Shown here: one piece after another, positions 25,501-38,603 of the stretch
How the letters are laid out: every line of letters starts with the position of its first letter
Position numbering within the stretch: position 1 is the first letter of the stretch
Source of the DNA: Lamellibrachia luymesi
Lineage: Eukaryota; Annelida; Polychaeta; Sabellida; Siboglinidae
Assembly (NCBI GenBank): GCA_009193005.1
Contig: SDWI01000149.1
Span: forward strand, 225,221-289,220
Direction of reading: 5' to 3'
DNA length: 64,000 bases
Notes under the pieces: generated by a model
Seen by the model: the letters and a program-made list of their open reading frames with translations, nothing else
Database searches by the model: none
Told to the model about the DNA's origin: nothing
Translations under genes and position numbers: made by a program

Positions 25501-28500
25501 TTTTCTCAAAACAGTACAATTTGACATTTTGTGGCTATTTTTTCACATTTACAAAAATGCTTTTAAAATCTTGTAACATAACCAAATAAATAAAAACCTC
25601 AAAATGTTATTAATCTGGAATATTATATGTGATGCCACATGCCAAAAACGGGCTCTTCTCGACAATTTGACAAAACCATTTTATTACAGATTCAAATAGA
25701 GGAGATACACAGCTTTAAAATGACACCAACATGAACAGTGTATATTACTCCTGTGCCAAGATATTTCACTTTTAGTGTACACATTCATGGAATAATAGTT
25801 TTGAGAAAATCAGCATAAAAAAACAGCATTGAAAATTTGCTTCTCCCATAGCAACCATGCACTTACAATGCTCCAAATAGAATTACATTTTGTATATTCC
25901 TCCAGTAGGTGTGTATAAAGACGATTCAGAAGTATAAAGTGAAAAAACGTAATATTTATTGAATGTCACCTCATTTACTACCAGGTTTGGTATTCCCGCG
26001 AACACTGGTAGCCGAACCCCTAAAATAAACCCCTGAAATATCTGAAAATAAAACATTATTTACACATTACATACATAATAACACTACACAATGTCAGTTC
26101 CCTTAATTTGGAAAGTCTGCTCCCGCTGGCGCTGAGCCAACCAGCGCAGGCTCAATGTGGTCTTCCCCTGCCCCTGCCGAGGCGATTTCCACGGGCTCAA
26201 CGCGGCCTTCGAAGTAATCTTCAATCACGGCAGCTAAATTGCTGTCCTCGAGATTGCACCCACTCGCACGATCCAACTCAGTAGCTAAATAAGCTTCTTT
26301 CGATGCCACAGTGCAAATCTTCAACGAATCGAAGACAAAAACAGTGGGCTAAAAATGGTGAACAAAGAAGAAAGGAAAGTGTAAACAAGCCGACTGCGCA
26401 CGCACACTTACGTTTTTGACCAATCAGAGAGCGTTTTGCTACTTCCATAGCAACAACAGCACTTTGTTGCTGGATAAATTATGTAAAATAGGAGCTGTTC
26501 CATTGGTCTAGAGTAAGAGATTCCCAACCACACGTGTAGTTGACGTCATAAGCTTTCCAGCCATGTATAACATGTGGGGTTTCCCACTTGGAAGCGAGTG
26601 AAGACAGTCCATCAAGAACGCATAAAAATTGCTTTGTTTCAGACTTCTCAACCGCGATGCTAATCATGGGCTTCAATAAAGTGCTAGTTTGAACAATCTT
26701 TCAGCTTATATAAATGGATGTATGGAAAGATGAATAATTTTGCTGATCGATTCAGTCGTTAACCCATTTTCGACAATTCGAAGGTACACCATGCATGTTA
26801 GGCTCCTGCGTTGAACTAAATCTAGCGAGAAGCGCCTGGTTTTGGCATGGCGCATCACATATAGTATTTCAACTACAACCTGTGAAGAAATGGTTAATTT
26901 ATGCTTCTACTGAAACTACTCAATTCAAGACAATATAATTTGGCATATATTAGCCACCCCAACTACCTTAATACGTTACAATAATCTAGGTTATCCGATT
27001 TTCATACAACTGCGCATGCGCTTATCGGTCTCGTTGGTTATGCCCTCAGTCACCTGGAGAAATGACCAGAATCTCCCACCTTTAGAATACATTCTGAGTA
27101 GACCACTGGCATGATATTCTTGATTTTAGTTGCTCGTGGTTAGTTTTTATTATTTCTTTTAGGTGCCTAGAAGCAAAACCAAGACTTTTGTTTAGCTTTA
27201 ATGAGAACGCTCCAATGGTGACTTGGCAGAGGAGAGGCATTTTGGACAAACTGTGCCCCGAAGAAAAGAAGCACACCTGTTTTTTTTACAGATGTATGAT
27301 ACAACGTGATCATCTATTTACCATGGCAATCAATGACATAAACCCCCCTCAATTACTCTCAGGTAGTGTTACAGTGGGATCACCTACCTTTTGATGAGAC
27401 CTTGTACCACCCGGAGACCATCATTCTGTGAACTGAGGGCTTGGATGTACTCCTGGATAAACATTCGCATCCTCGGATATTTGCCGAAGTCCTGTGTGAC
27501 AGACCAAGTAGTGGGTGGTGACAGACGCCACAGAAACTAGCACAACTGTGTGTCACTGTTAAACTGTTGACATTTAAAAAACTGACCGTCAGTTTTTATT
27601 TTGACATAATGCTAAGGTTGTCATAAAGTCTGAGCATCAGAATTTTCATAATTATTCATAATATGAAAGTATATACAACTTCAGTTTGTGAGCTACAAAA
27701 TATTTATTTTGTGCAGTAGTATGTCATATGGTTGAAAAGAATAATGTGCTTTATCTTAACATCATCTCTAATTAAATTTATTTTTCAAAAACAACAAGAA
27801 CACTTAAAAGTACAAAGTCAGACCACAAAGACTAAATAGTATAAACAATATCTATTCTAGCTTCTTGATTGACCAAATGTGTTTTTATGAACCAGAACGT
27901 TTTAATATAATTGGACTTTTATCTGTTTAATTTGAATGTTTCAACTCAAATAATCATGTTTACATTACTGGCTGAACAGCAAGGTCAATGTTCATGAACC
28001 TATAATGGTCAAATTATATTTAAATTTGTGGTTTGTTAAAAAACACATTTGGACAGTCACAATGTTATAATTTATATGATTTACATTATATAACACGTTT
28101 TGACAATACAAAATATGACAGGCTCAAAGTAATTTCTGTAGCAGTTTGGATAATTGCAATGAAACATTTGTCCTTGGTCCTACATTAATATCTTCTAACT
28201 ACCAATGGCAGGAACGTAGGGGTTACTCACTATGCTGTGTTTTAATATCCGACGTACGACAGGTGTGAAAAGTTCTATGACAATCTCAGATCGTGGACTG
28301 TTTTTACAGTGCTGCAACAGATAATTACAGACAATTAAAAACCCACATATCTACATACATACGTGCCCTAATATAGGCTAGTAAGCATACCCCTTTTTTC
28401 AAGGTTCAGTGATGACAGAAGTGTGAGAAAATGAAAGTTTCACCTATATCAGCTCTGGTATATTTTTGACCACATGTATACGTATAAATGGCTGGTAACA

Positions 28501-31500
28501 CCAAGCTAGTCCCTTATCTGACTATCTCGACAGTCACTTCCGTTGAGTCTTGATATGTGTCCTGCCTGAATTTTCGCAGTCCCACACAGAACACATGGTT
28601 GATTGTAACTGACAGCCAGTCTTTAACTAAGTTTTAGAATAGATACTACACATCTGTCATGTTGAACGTTTGCCACTACTAAGTTTTCTCCAATGTTCCA
28701 CTCATACATAGTTTTAAATACATGGTAACCACAAATAGTTTTCCAAAATGTGTAAGTTTCCAACTCAGAGCAACACGCAGGTTTCAGTGGATGCCATCTG
28801 CAATGTTTTGCTGTGGTGCCAACCATGGTGCAATCTGGTGGATAAATAAAACAACAGTGGTGCCTCATGGCAGTACTGATGACCTCATGGTCTCATTTTC
28901 GTCATTTGTATATGCCTAATACAACAAATACATTATCTGGAATAATGTGAAACAACCAACAGGCAGTGATGGAATAATGTGATACAACCCACAGACAGCG
29001 ATGGAATAATGTGATATAACCCAGACAGTGACGGAATAATGTGAAACAACCCAGACAGTGATGGAATAATGTGAAACAACCCAGACAGTGATGGAATAAT
29101 GTGAAACAACCCATAGACAGCGATGGAATAATGTGAAACAACCCAGACAGTGACGGAATAATGTGAAACAACCCAAACAGTGATGGAATAATGTGAAACA
29201 ACCCACAGACAGTGACAGAATAATATGATACAACCCACATACAGTGACAGAATAATGTGAAACAACCCAGACAGTGATGGAATAATGTGAAACAACCCAG
29301 ACAGTGATGGAATAATGTGACACAACCCATAGACAGCAATGGAATAATGTGATACAACCCACAGACAGTGATGGAATAATGTGAAACAACCCACAGACAG
29401 TGATGGAATAATGTGAAACAACCCACAGACAGTGATTGAATAATGTAATACAACCCACAGACAGTGACAGAATAATTTGATACAACCCACAGACAGTGAC
29501 GGAATAATGTGACACAACCAACAGACAGTGATGGAATAATGTGATACAATCCACAGACAGCGATGGAATAATGTGATACAACCCACAGACAGCGATGGAA
29601 TAATGTGAAACAATCCACAGACAGTGACAGAATAATGTGATACAACCCACATACAGTGACGGAATAATGTGAAACAACCCAGACAGTGATGGAATAATGT
29701 GACACAACCCAGACAGTGATGGAATAATGTGATACAACACACAGACAGTGTTGGAATAATGTGATACAACCCAGACTGCGCCGAAATAATGTAAAACAAC
29801 CCACAGACAGCGATGGAATAATGTGATACAAACCACAGACAGTGACGGAATAATGTGATACTACCCACAGACAGCGATGAAATAATGTGAAACAACCCAC
29901 CGACAGTGATGGAATAATGTGATACAACCCACAGACAGTGACCGAATAATGTGAAACAACCCACACACAGTGATGGAATAATGTGATACAATCCACAGAC
30001 AGTGACGGAATAATGTGAAACAACCCACACACAGTGATGGAATAATGTGAAACAACCCACACACAGTGATGGAATAATGTGAAACAACACACAGGCAATG
30101 ATGGAATAATGTGACACAACCCATAGACAACGATGGAATATAGTGAAACAACCCACAGACAGCGATGGAGTAATGTAATACAACACACAGACAGCGACGG
30201 AATAAGAAAAACAAGCGCACCTTTGTGAAGAAGTCACATATTTCCTGTGTTGGGTGGTTGTTCTCGAGAAGTGGAGCCAGAGCCACAATGATTTGTTCGT
30301 GTGCCACTTGGCTGATTGTGTCGGCGTTCTGAAAAATGGTTGAACGTTCTGTTAGTCGAAACATCTCCTTGTGGAGTTAACATCAAGAGAGAAAATACAT
30401 GGGTGTTACATAATCTTATGCCGCCTGGATTTCTGTATTATTTTCTGTCAAGTTTTTTTAGAGAGGCATTAATTTCATCATACTTTTCTGTGGATTTTAT
30501 AATATACAAAATGCAACACTATACATCTCCCTAACATTCCTCCCATTACGAAACGGTGATAAAGCAAGTCAAGTGTCTGAGCAAAATATAAGATCCAGTA
30601 ACTAGACTTACCTCCTGGAGCAACTGTGAAACTAAATCTAGTGGAAACTGATATACACTGGCGTCCTGAATTGGTGTTGATAACGACAGGCCTATCATGT
30701 TCTGTAAAACACAACATCAGGAATCAGAGACAGAGCAACCAGCAGCATTCTAAACAAGTCATTGAAGTCATATTCGTGTGTGTGCGTGCGAGTATGTGAG
30801 AGAGTGTGTGGTATATTGCTAAGAACACGCATGCTGACAGACAGAGACCTGCACAGTTGACAATAATAAATCTTTACAAGAAAGAGACACCTCACCACAG
30901 TCATTAGTCTCTGTGTGCAATCACAGTGTTCACCAGGAATCACAACTACGTCATGACATGTGACGAAACAACTTGACACTTGCTAACTAACTCGTGAACT
31001 GGCTCGATAACACCCACTAATAACACCCTAATAATGATGATGCATAATGACGTCTACCACGTCTATGGTACCTCCTTATTTTCTCACACAATCATTACAG
31101 CCCCATCATAGTTAGCTGTACTAATATATATATAATCACCTCCCAGAAATGGCAGTGACTTCAGTACACATAATGACTACACGACTGCCTGTATGACTCT
31201 TTGCATGGTCCACGTGTAAACTGTGAAAGATGTCTGGTTTTGCCTAAGGGATCATTCACAATTGTTGATATTTACATACTCTTACAAAGCATGCTATAGG
31301 CAGACGGGGGTCAAGGCCACCGTTGCATCATGGAGCACCGTGTGATGAGTTGTTATTGAACTACTACACTGCATCACAGTCCGACATCTTGGAAATTCAC
31401 AACTTCGTGGAAAACAATTATCAACATGACACCATGGAGTTGCTAGAAAAACACAAAGCTTGTGTGTTGTGCATAATGATTGCAAATAACTGTTTGTAAC

Positions 31501-34500
31501 CATATTCTGATTGTTAAAGCCTGCACTGTGTCGTAATATTGTTATATCGATATTTATCAATCTGCAAAATTGTCAACGTTATAAAGTAAATTTTTTAGGG
31601 GGGGCATGAGAACTAGTACGCTTTGTAGGAACAGGTAAATGGTGACAACCTTGAACGGCCTTAAAGGCCATCTCAGTTGTCCTGCACTGCGAGACATTCT
31701 GAAAAAACAAATTCATAACCTAAGGCAACACATAGTACGATGTCACTGATTTTTTTCGACAGTATTTTAATACCAATTATCTGGATAATTTTACAAACAT
31801 GCTATCACAAACACTTACCTTTATTTCTTTTATTAGAATTTCTGGCCGTTTCATGTTCTTTAAAAGCTTTTCATATTTTAATACATGCCTCTGCAAAGGA
31901 ACCAAAATTCATGACATTATTAACATTGTTAGCAGCTGACGTTTCCACACTGTATATATGCCATGCAAGTTGATTTGATATTTAAAGAATGATCAGAAAT
32001 ATTTATCATAAAACAGTGAAAAAAATCTGCATGCTTAGAACAGAGGACCGACAAACCATTGGATTTAATTTTGATGGGTTCTCTGGTGTTATTCTGTGGT
32101 TTAAATCGACTAGATGGCTGACATCATGAAAAGTACCAAATCTGATCATAAGCTATGATTATTCTGACCACCAAAATGTGTTTTAATGAGCCATCGAATC
32201 GCATGTTTACATATTGTACACTGAATGGGGACCGCCTAATAGATGCACCGTGATACCAATACTGTTCTTATTTATTACTCCCAATTGTGCCTACGGTTTG
32301 GAAATATACCTGTTTTGTTAATTGTTTTTATTTGTAATGATTGTAGCTACACGGCCCCACCAAGTGCAATGGTCCACCTGTTAGGCTGCCCCTGCTGAAT
32401 GGCACGGTCAATATTTGTAAACAGATAATCAAATTATATTTAAAAAGTGTAGTTCATTAAAACACATCTGGGCAGTGAAGACGTTAGAATAAATATAATT
32501 TATACTACATGAATGATTTTACAATAAAAACAATTGGGCTTTGTACCTTTAGGTAGGACTGGTTGCCACAAATGTTTGCTAACTTGAAGCGCAACTTATA
32601 TAATATGGGGGAATCATGTGTCATTGTCATTCCTGTCTGCATCTGAGTAGTAACTACTATTAACAGTGCATTAAAAAAGCATTTGTTAATAAAGGCACAA
32701 TGTGATGTCTACGAAGTCTAAGACATCACAAATAACCACAGTTGTTTTACTACTATAACTGAATACATCTAGAAAGTAGACATTTGTAAATGTCACCAGC
32801 AACAAGATATCGATTCTAGGGCACGTGTACAGTGCATGTCCATGCACTGCGTATGCCAAGCTGGCAACATGTACCATGTTCTTATCAGTGGCGTATTTGG
32901 GATTTCGGAAGGGGTGGGGCAAAGGTGGCCCAAGGGTTATTCACGGAAAAATTCATATCCCAAAGCTAAAGGGCAGCCATTGTCCAATGCCCCCCCTTCG
33001 ACACATGCCACTTGTCCTCATATACATATGGGGAAAACGTACACACGTTGCCAGTGGCGTATCTAGGATCTCGCAAAGGGAGAGGCTGAAGTGGCCCAAG
33101 CTTAATCACCCATTAGTTTACCATGGTACCATGTAGTGGCGCAACAGGTTCAAAGACAATAAAAAACAGGGTGTTCATGGCCCAATGTTTCCCAATAACG
33201 TGACATGCCAGGGACAGATTGGCCTGCACTGACTGACATCTGCGAGTCTACGTTCCTGTAGGCTGCTAACAAGTAGCTGCTGGTAGAGTTCAGTCTGCTA
33301 GCCAGGATTGTGGCTCAGCTTCCATCATCAATTAACCAATGGTGGAGCCTTCACTTCATAAGCCAACAACAACAAGCACTCAGTAACCAAGGTTTTTTTA
33401 CATTCAGCTCGCTTTCCCCTCTCTCTTTCTCTCCCACCTCCACTCCCTCTCTCTCCCTCCTCCCATCCCTCCCTCCCCATTTCCCCTCCATCTCACCCTG
33501 TCTCTTCTCCCACCCTCCTCTCGCCTTCTTCTCTCCCCTACCTCCTCTCCCCCTCTGTCTCCCCCTGGCCCCGCTACCCCCCTTGTTTTCTCCATGAAAG
33601 ATATGTGTTAATAGAGCACAGATTGTGTGACAGAACACAGACAAAAAATCAATAGTGAAAGAAGAAGCGAGCGCTGGTAAACAGTCGACCGCGGCCTCAT
33701 CAGTACTGCCAGCACATGCTGACCTTTATTGCCAGTACTCTGGCTCAGCACATGATCTGGGTAAACAAGCAATTCTCTCCATCTCGTCAACATGTCTGAC
33801 ATAAAAAAAACTGATTCATTTACACCTATCCTACATTTGTGGACTCCCTGCCTGGCTCCTAGCGAGTGTCACCGACCAACCATGCTATGGGGAACGAGTG
33901 CAAGACTACCTCCGGTGACCAAGTACAGATGGCCACTTCTGGGTCCATGGCATATGAATCAAGTGCGAATGATTTTTTATGGTACCCCATTTCAATGATT
34001 ATATTCACCCAGCATTTTTTTTCTGAACAGGGAAAAGCACACATTTGCAGACCATACGACATTTCTGCTGCCTGCGCACACGATAACATTTCTAGTTGTT
34101 GATTAGCAGAATATTTATGTATCAGCAATGGAAGGAAACGTTACTGCAGGTCAGTGACAAGACAAAACTTAACGTGTACAGTTTTATAATAACTGAATCA
34201 TAACTTTGCACAGTGTGAAATTGGAAAAAACAACGATGCTCTGTAGCCGACAGTGCTACCAGACATGCCATTTCATTTGGATTGCCCATCTTCAATGAAC
34301 ACATTTTCATGATTTTTAAAGGAATTCGGCCAAAACCTGTATTAATACAGATTTGTTTCAAATTTACAGAAAAATCACTAGTCATATTTACAGTGAAACT
34401 TAGCAAATCTTGTTTGATGTAGATTTCTATAATCTGTAGCCTTGTAGGTGGCGACACTTTATCTGCATCAGAAGAATAGATAGCTAAGCAGACCAACCAT

Positions 34501-37500
34501 GGTCTAGCGGATTTCGTTTGATGTAGGTACGTTTTGTAGCCTGACAGGTGGCGACACCTCAATCGGAATCAGAATGCCATAGGCCAATGAAATTTTCATA
34601 TGGATATATTGAGAAAAACAGTTTTACAGCAATAAGTATATGTATACATAAAACGGCATGTCAGGTACTGGCATTTGCAGTTACAGTTATTCCTCATTCC
34701 AAGGCACGTTTATACAATACACAATGCCTCGGACGATGCTCCACCAATAAAAACATCAAAATGTTATTAAAAATGTCACTGTTTCACGTAAATCTATCTT
34801 AATCCAGACTTGGGCTTTATTTATTGCCTTCTTTGTTGATGCCAGTGCATTAGTCACGTGATAGATGGCAACCAATGGTCAGCATGATGAAATGATCTCT
34901 ACATTAATTCTAGGACGAACAGTGCTAACACAAGGCATTTCTAACAGCTACTCTGATTAATGAAAATAGACCTGAAGGTCAGCATCCTCATATATAATAA
35001 GTTGTAAATATGTGTACGTCCACAGTCACTGTTATTTTTACATGGCATTATCAACAGATCATAGCTGAGCTGAATTTTGATCAGACAAGGTCGACGTTAA
35101 TTTACCAGTTGTTTACTGATTTCACCAAACTAAATAAAAAAAATTTTACTAACAAGCTAGCCTGTCGTAGTGGATAGGTAAAATTTTTCGTGAAATAAGA
35201 CAATAGAAAAAATCTTTAGAAAAGAGGGACCTCTAAGACTATTAATTTTGCTAAAAATTATCACAACGTTGTTATTGTGTTTCTTAGTAACCACAGCTTC
35301 TACAAATGTGATTAAACCGCAACATAACATAAATTAGTTTGCAACACAACTAGTGAGCTGCAGCTATCACGAGCAGACACGAGATGACATCGTCAGTGAG
35401 AAAAGGCACCTTGCTGTGCGTGGTAAGCGACACCAATTCAACTTGGCAACCGTTATCTCCTCCATCACGTTGCCCAGGTAACAACACCGTGCTGACGTTA
35501 CTAGCTTCGTTACTGCAAAATTAATGTCTGTTGTTACAGATTTGGTGTCGCGTTGCCATTCATATTATTTTAAGCACATAATGCGGTTTCACATAACAAC
35601 CGGGCCGATGACGTAAAATTGCTGCGGAATTCATCATAAACTACGTAGCAGCGTCGCTTTGACAACAGGAACTGCGTAGGTTCGGTTCTCGTTAGATAGA
35701 TTTCTGCTAATTACACTGACATCAAAATGAACCAGAATAGTTATTGTGCATCGGCTAGTTACAGCACACGGTGCCTAAGGCAAATGTCTTGTAATCTTGA
35801 CATGATTAGCAAAACAAGTAACAAGCAGAACAGATTATCCTTGACTGGATAGATGTTCCGGTCTCTAGGTCTATTGCATCTGACATGTTATTTACCGCTC
35901 AAGAGATGTGTTTGTACTCTCTGAATATTATGACTCACTCATATGTAATGTAATAACTACCTTCTATTAAAGATCTAGATTTTGTTTTGGCATGTTAGCA
36001 ATATTTGTCAATACTGGTCATATATCACTCAAGGTTGCATCAATTCTAGGTAATGTTTTATACATTTTAAGTTTGTCAGATCAGGGAGGCATCGATGGTG
36101 GATTTTATTTATATGAACATGCAGTGTCACCATTTAAATTTTTATTTTTATTTTTACTAATTTCAAAGCTCTTCTTGTGAAAAAAAAAAAGAAACCTGTA
36201 TCAGTTTTATAAAGATTATCAATTTGCTAACTTGAGTTTGGTTCACCTACACGAACTCCTATACCTACCTTAAGATGGTTCTGATCGCAAGATTCTTGTG
36301 TCTCCTCACTGATCAGATTTTCATTGTCATCTATTAGTAGTTTAAAAATTCCGGTTCCTATTTTTAAAGGTGCTTCAAAATATAAATATAGAATTGCCTG
36401 ATTGGACCAGAAATGGTCCAGGTGGTTTTTAAAAGTATTTATGGATTTTGCTTGTATGACTGATTCAGAGAGGGAATTCCAAGGCTCAGTCACTCTGAGA
36501 AGAAAAGCATTTTTCTTATATTTGTCAAGATGCGTTCTTACCATTGTTTTATATAATGGCAAGAACGCATCTTTGTCAAGAAATTGGAAAGTTCTGCAAA
36601 TTATTTTTTTCATCTTTGTTGTTTTGTTTAAAGCTTGATTAATGTGGTCATCAAAGGATAGCTTTGTGTCTACAATAATCTATAATAAAGTCGTTTTATT
36701 TTTCAATTGTGTCGAGTGGATGTATGGTAGCATTAAGTGTTATAGAATATTCAATTTCTTCAATGTTATTTTTACCAATAGTCATGTTTATATTTGTTAG
36801 GATGAAATTTTAATAACCAGTTTGTCACTCCACTGCTCTAAGGTATCTAGGTCATGTTGTAAGATGCCCTGGTCATTTTTATCTGTAATAGTTCTAAATA
36901 TCTTGATGTCGTCTGCAAATAAAAATATATCAGACTTAGTTAGTTCTAGTAGGTCATTTATATATAAAACAAATAGTAATGGTCCTAAAACCGAACCCAG
37001 AGGTATCAAAGAACTTACAATGTGCCATTTTGATTCTTTTCCATTTACAGCCACCTTTTCTATCTGTGAGAAATGCTTCAATCCAATTTATTATTTGTTG
37101 TAGCTATCCTATTTATTTATTAGCCTCTTGTGTGGCATGGTGTCAAAAGCTTTTTGGAAGTCCATTTAACTGACATCTGTATAATTTCCATTATCGAGTC
37201 TCAAGGTCCAGTTATCTAAAACTTTTATAAGTTGGTAGACTGTTGAACGCCCTGCTATAAAACCAAATTGTTTTTGGCTAAATAAACCAATTTCCTTCAT
37301 AAATTCAGTAATATGGTTTCTGATGACCCTTACCATGCATTTACATAGAATACTTGTAATGCTTATTGGGTGGTAGTTGCTTGCTAATGCCTTATTTCCT
37401 TTTTATAAATAGCTGAAATTTTCCCTTCTTTCCAATCATTCGGAATACTAGCTGTTTTTATCGATGCTTCAAATATTGATGTTTCAAATATTGTGATAAA

Positions 37501-38507
37501 TTTTGGAAATGGTAATATGTCAAACACACAGCACTGGTGGCTGTGTAAACAGGGTGATATTTCGTTAAAAAAAAAAACATTTAGAATAGCATAAAATTAC
37601 TCTTTTCTAGAACATTTTGTACAGCACCACAAGCAACGACTGGAGAGGCGCCTCCAAAATTTTATGATCTGAACTAATTTAGCAGATGTTACTGTGAACA
37701 TTTATATTAATCAAATCAACCACAGATACCCCCATAACATCACTATTTATAATGGACCTAAACCTAACCTTTACCCTGTTGTTCCCACAAGTTTGTTATT
37801 TTACTAATACCAATCAACAATAGCAGTGCAGTGTCATTAATCCAAGCCTAAATTCTGGCCATAAATTCTGGTGTTAAAAATGCAGAAAACTGCAGCTGAG
37901 AAAAAACGTGATAAAGCAAACCGTTCAATTTATACCATACCAAATCCAAGATACATTTCTCTGAGCATGTTACGCTTTGTCACTGGCAGTCGAAGTGACA
38001 GTGTCATTCATATGCAGCCCGTAGGACCGTTCATCCAAACACCACTTCCTCTTGAATGCATTTAGCCATGCTGCAACTACTGCTCAGAAGCTGTTCGTTC
38101 TTATAATTCCATCACTGGAATCCCATCGCTATCTACTGCCAGGTTCTCATTTATACAGCTGATTGAACCGACGCAAAGTGGGGTGAACGAAATTGCCCAA
38201 ATTTCGAAACAGCTGCAGGTGGACGCAAACCCGGTCCTCTCGATTTACAGTTCGGCGCTTTAACCACTGAGCTACCGCGTTCCACTGATTGATGGGCACC
38301 CAAGTGGACACTGTGGAGTCGTTAGTGGCAGAAACAAAGACAGCTTGAAGAGGCATGCCAATGACCAGAAAGTGATGGCCTCTCAACATGCACACAAGCA
38401 CACACACAAGAGTAGCCGACATGATGCTATGAATTGCATGTCCAACGGTAGACAGGACAAGTCGAAGTGACAGTGTCATCCATAATTCAATTAGGCTGCC
38501 GAAATGC

Positions 38508-38603
<96 letters not shown>

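Larger units (their letters stand above)
25612..26884. mobile_element. TIR DNA element, about 1.27 kb, with coding-like and promoter-like interior
   Basis: The left end reads TATATGTGATGCCACATGCC then AAAAACGGGCTCTTCTCG. The reverse complement of the right end reads TATATGTGATGCGCCATGCC then AAAACCAGGCGCTTCTCG. These are imperfect 38-40-bp terminal inverted repeats. Inside are a minus-strand open stretch (26100-26345), a CCAAT box, an X-box half-site and an E-box/CRE pair. I see no transposase catalytic motif, so the superfamily is undetermined. Confidence 0.6.
23513..27387. other. CMIP intron 8
   Basis: 3.9 kb. It holds the 130-bp tandem duplication at 24593 and the TIR element at 25612. 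The remainder is AT-rich; no exon with both frame and splice support was seen. Confidence 0.6.

Noticed and set aside
28902..30364. Several 300-450-codon minus-strand open frames of Cys/His/Ser/Leu-rich repeats
   Set aside because: All three frames of the same strand are open through the minisatellite, the predicted peptides only mirror the DNA unit, and the region is a CMIP intron.
31616..31690. Possible extra CMIP exon after a TTTTTTCAG acceptor, reading NVSQCRTTEMAFKAVQG
   Set aside because: It has no convincing donor, no match to CMIP, and exons 4 and 5 already join in phase with conserved sequence.
33310..33644. Ser/Pro-rich and Gly/Arg-rich ORFs on both strands
   Set aside because: Direct translations of the polypyrimidine tract.
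34122..34562. 146-codon minus-strand ORF
   Set aside because: Contains a local duplication (GTAGGTGGCGACAC words) but no protein motif and no splice support; located within CMIP intron 3.
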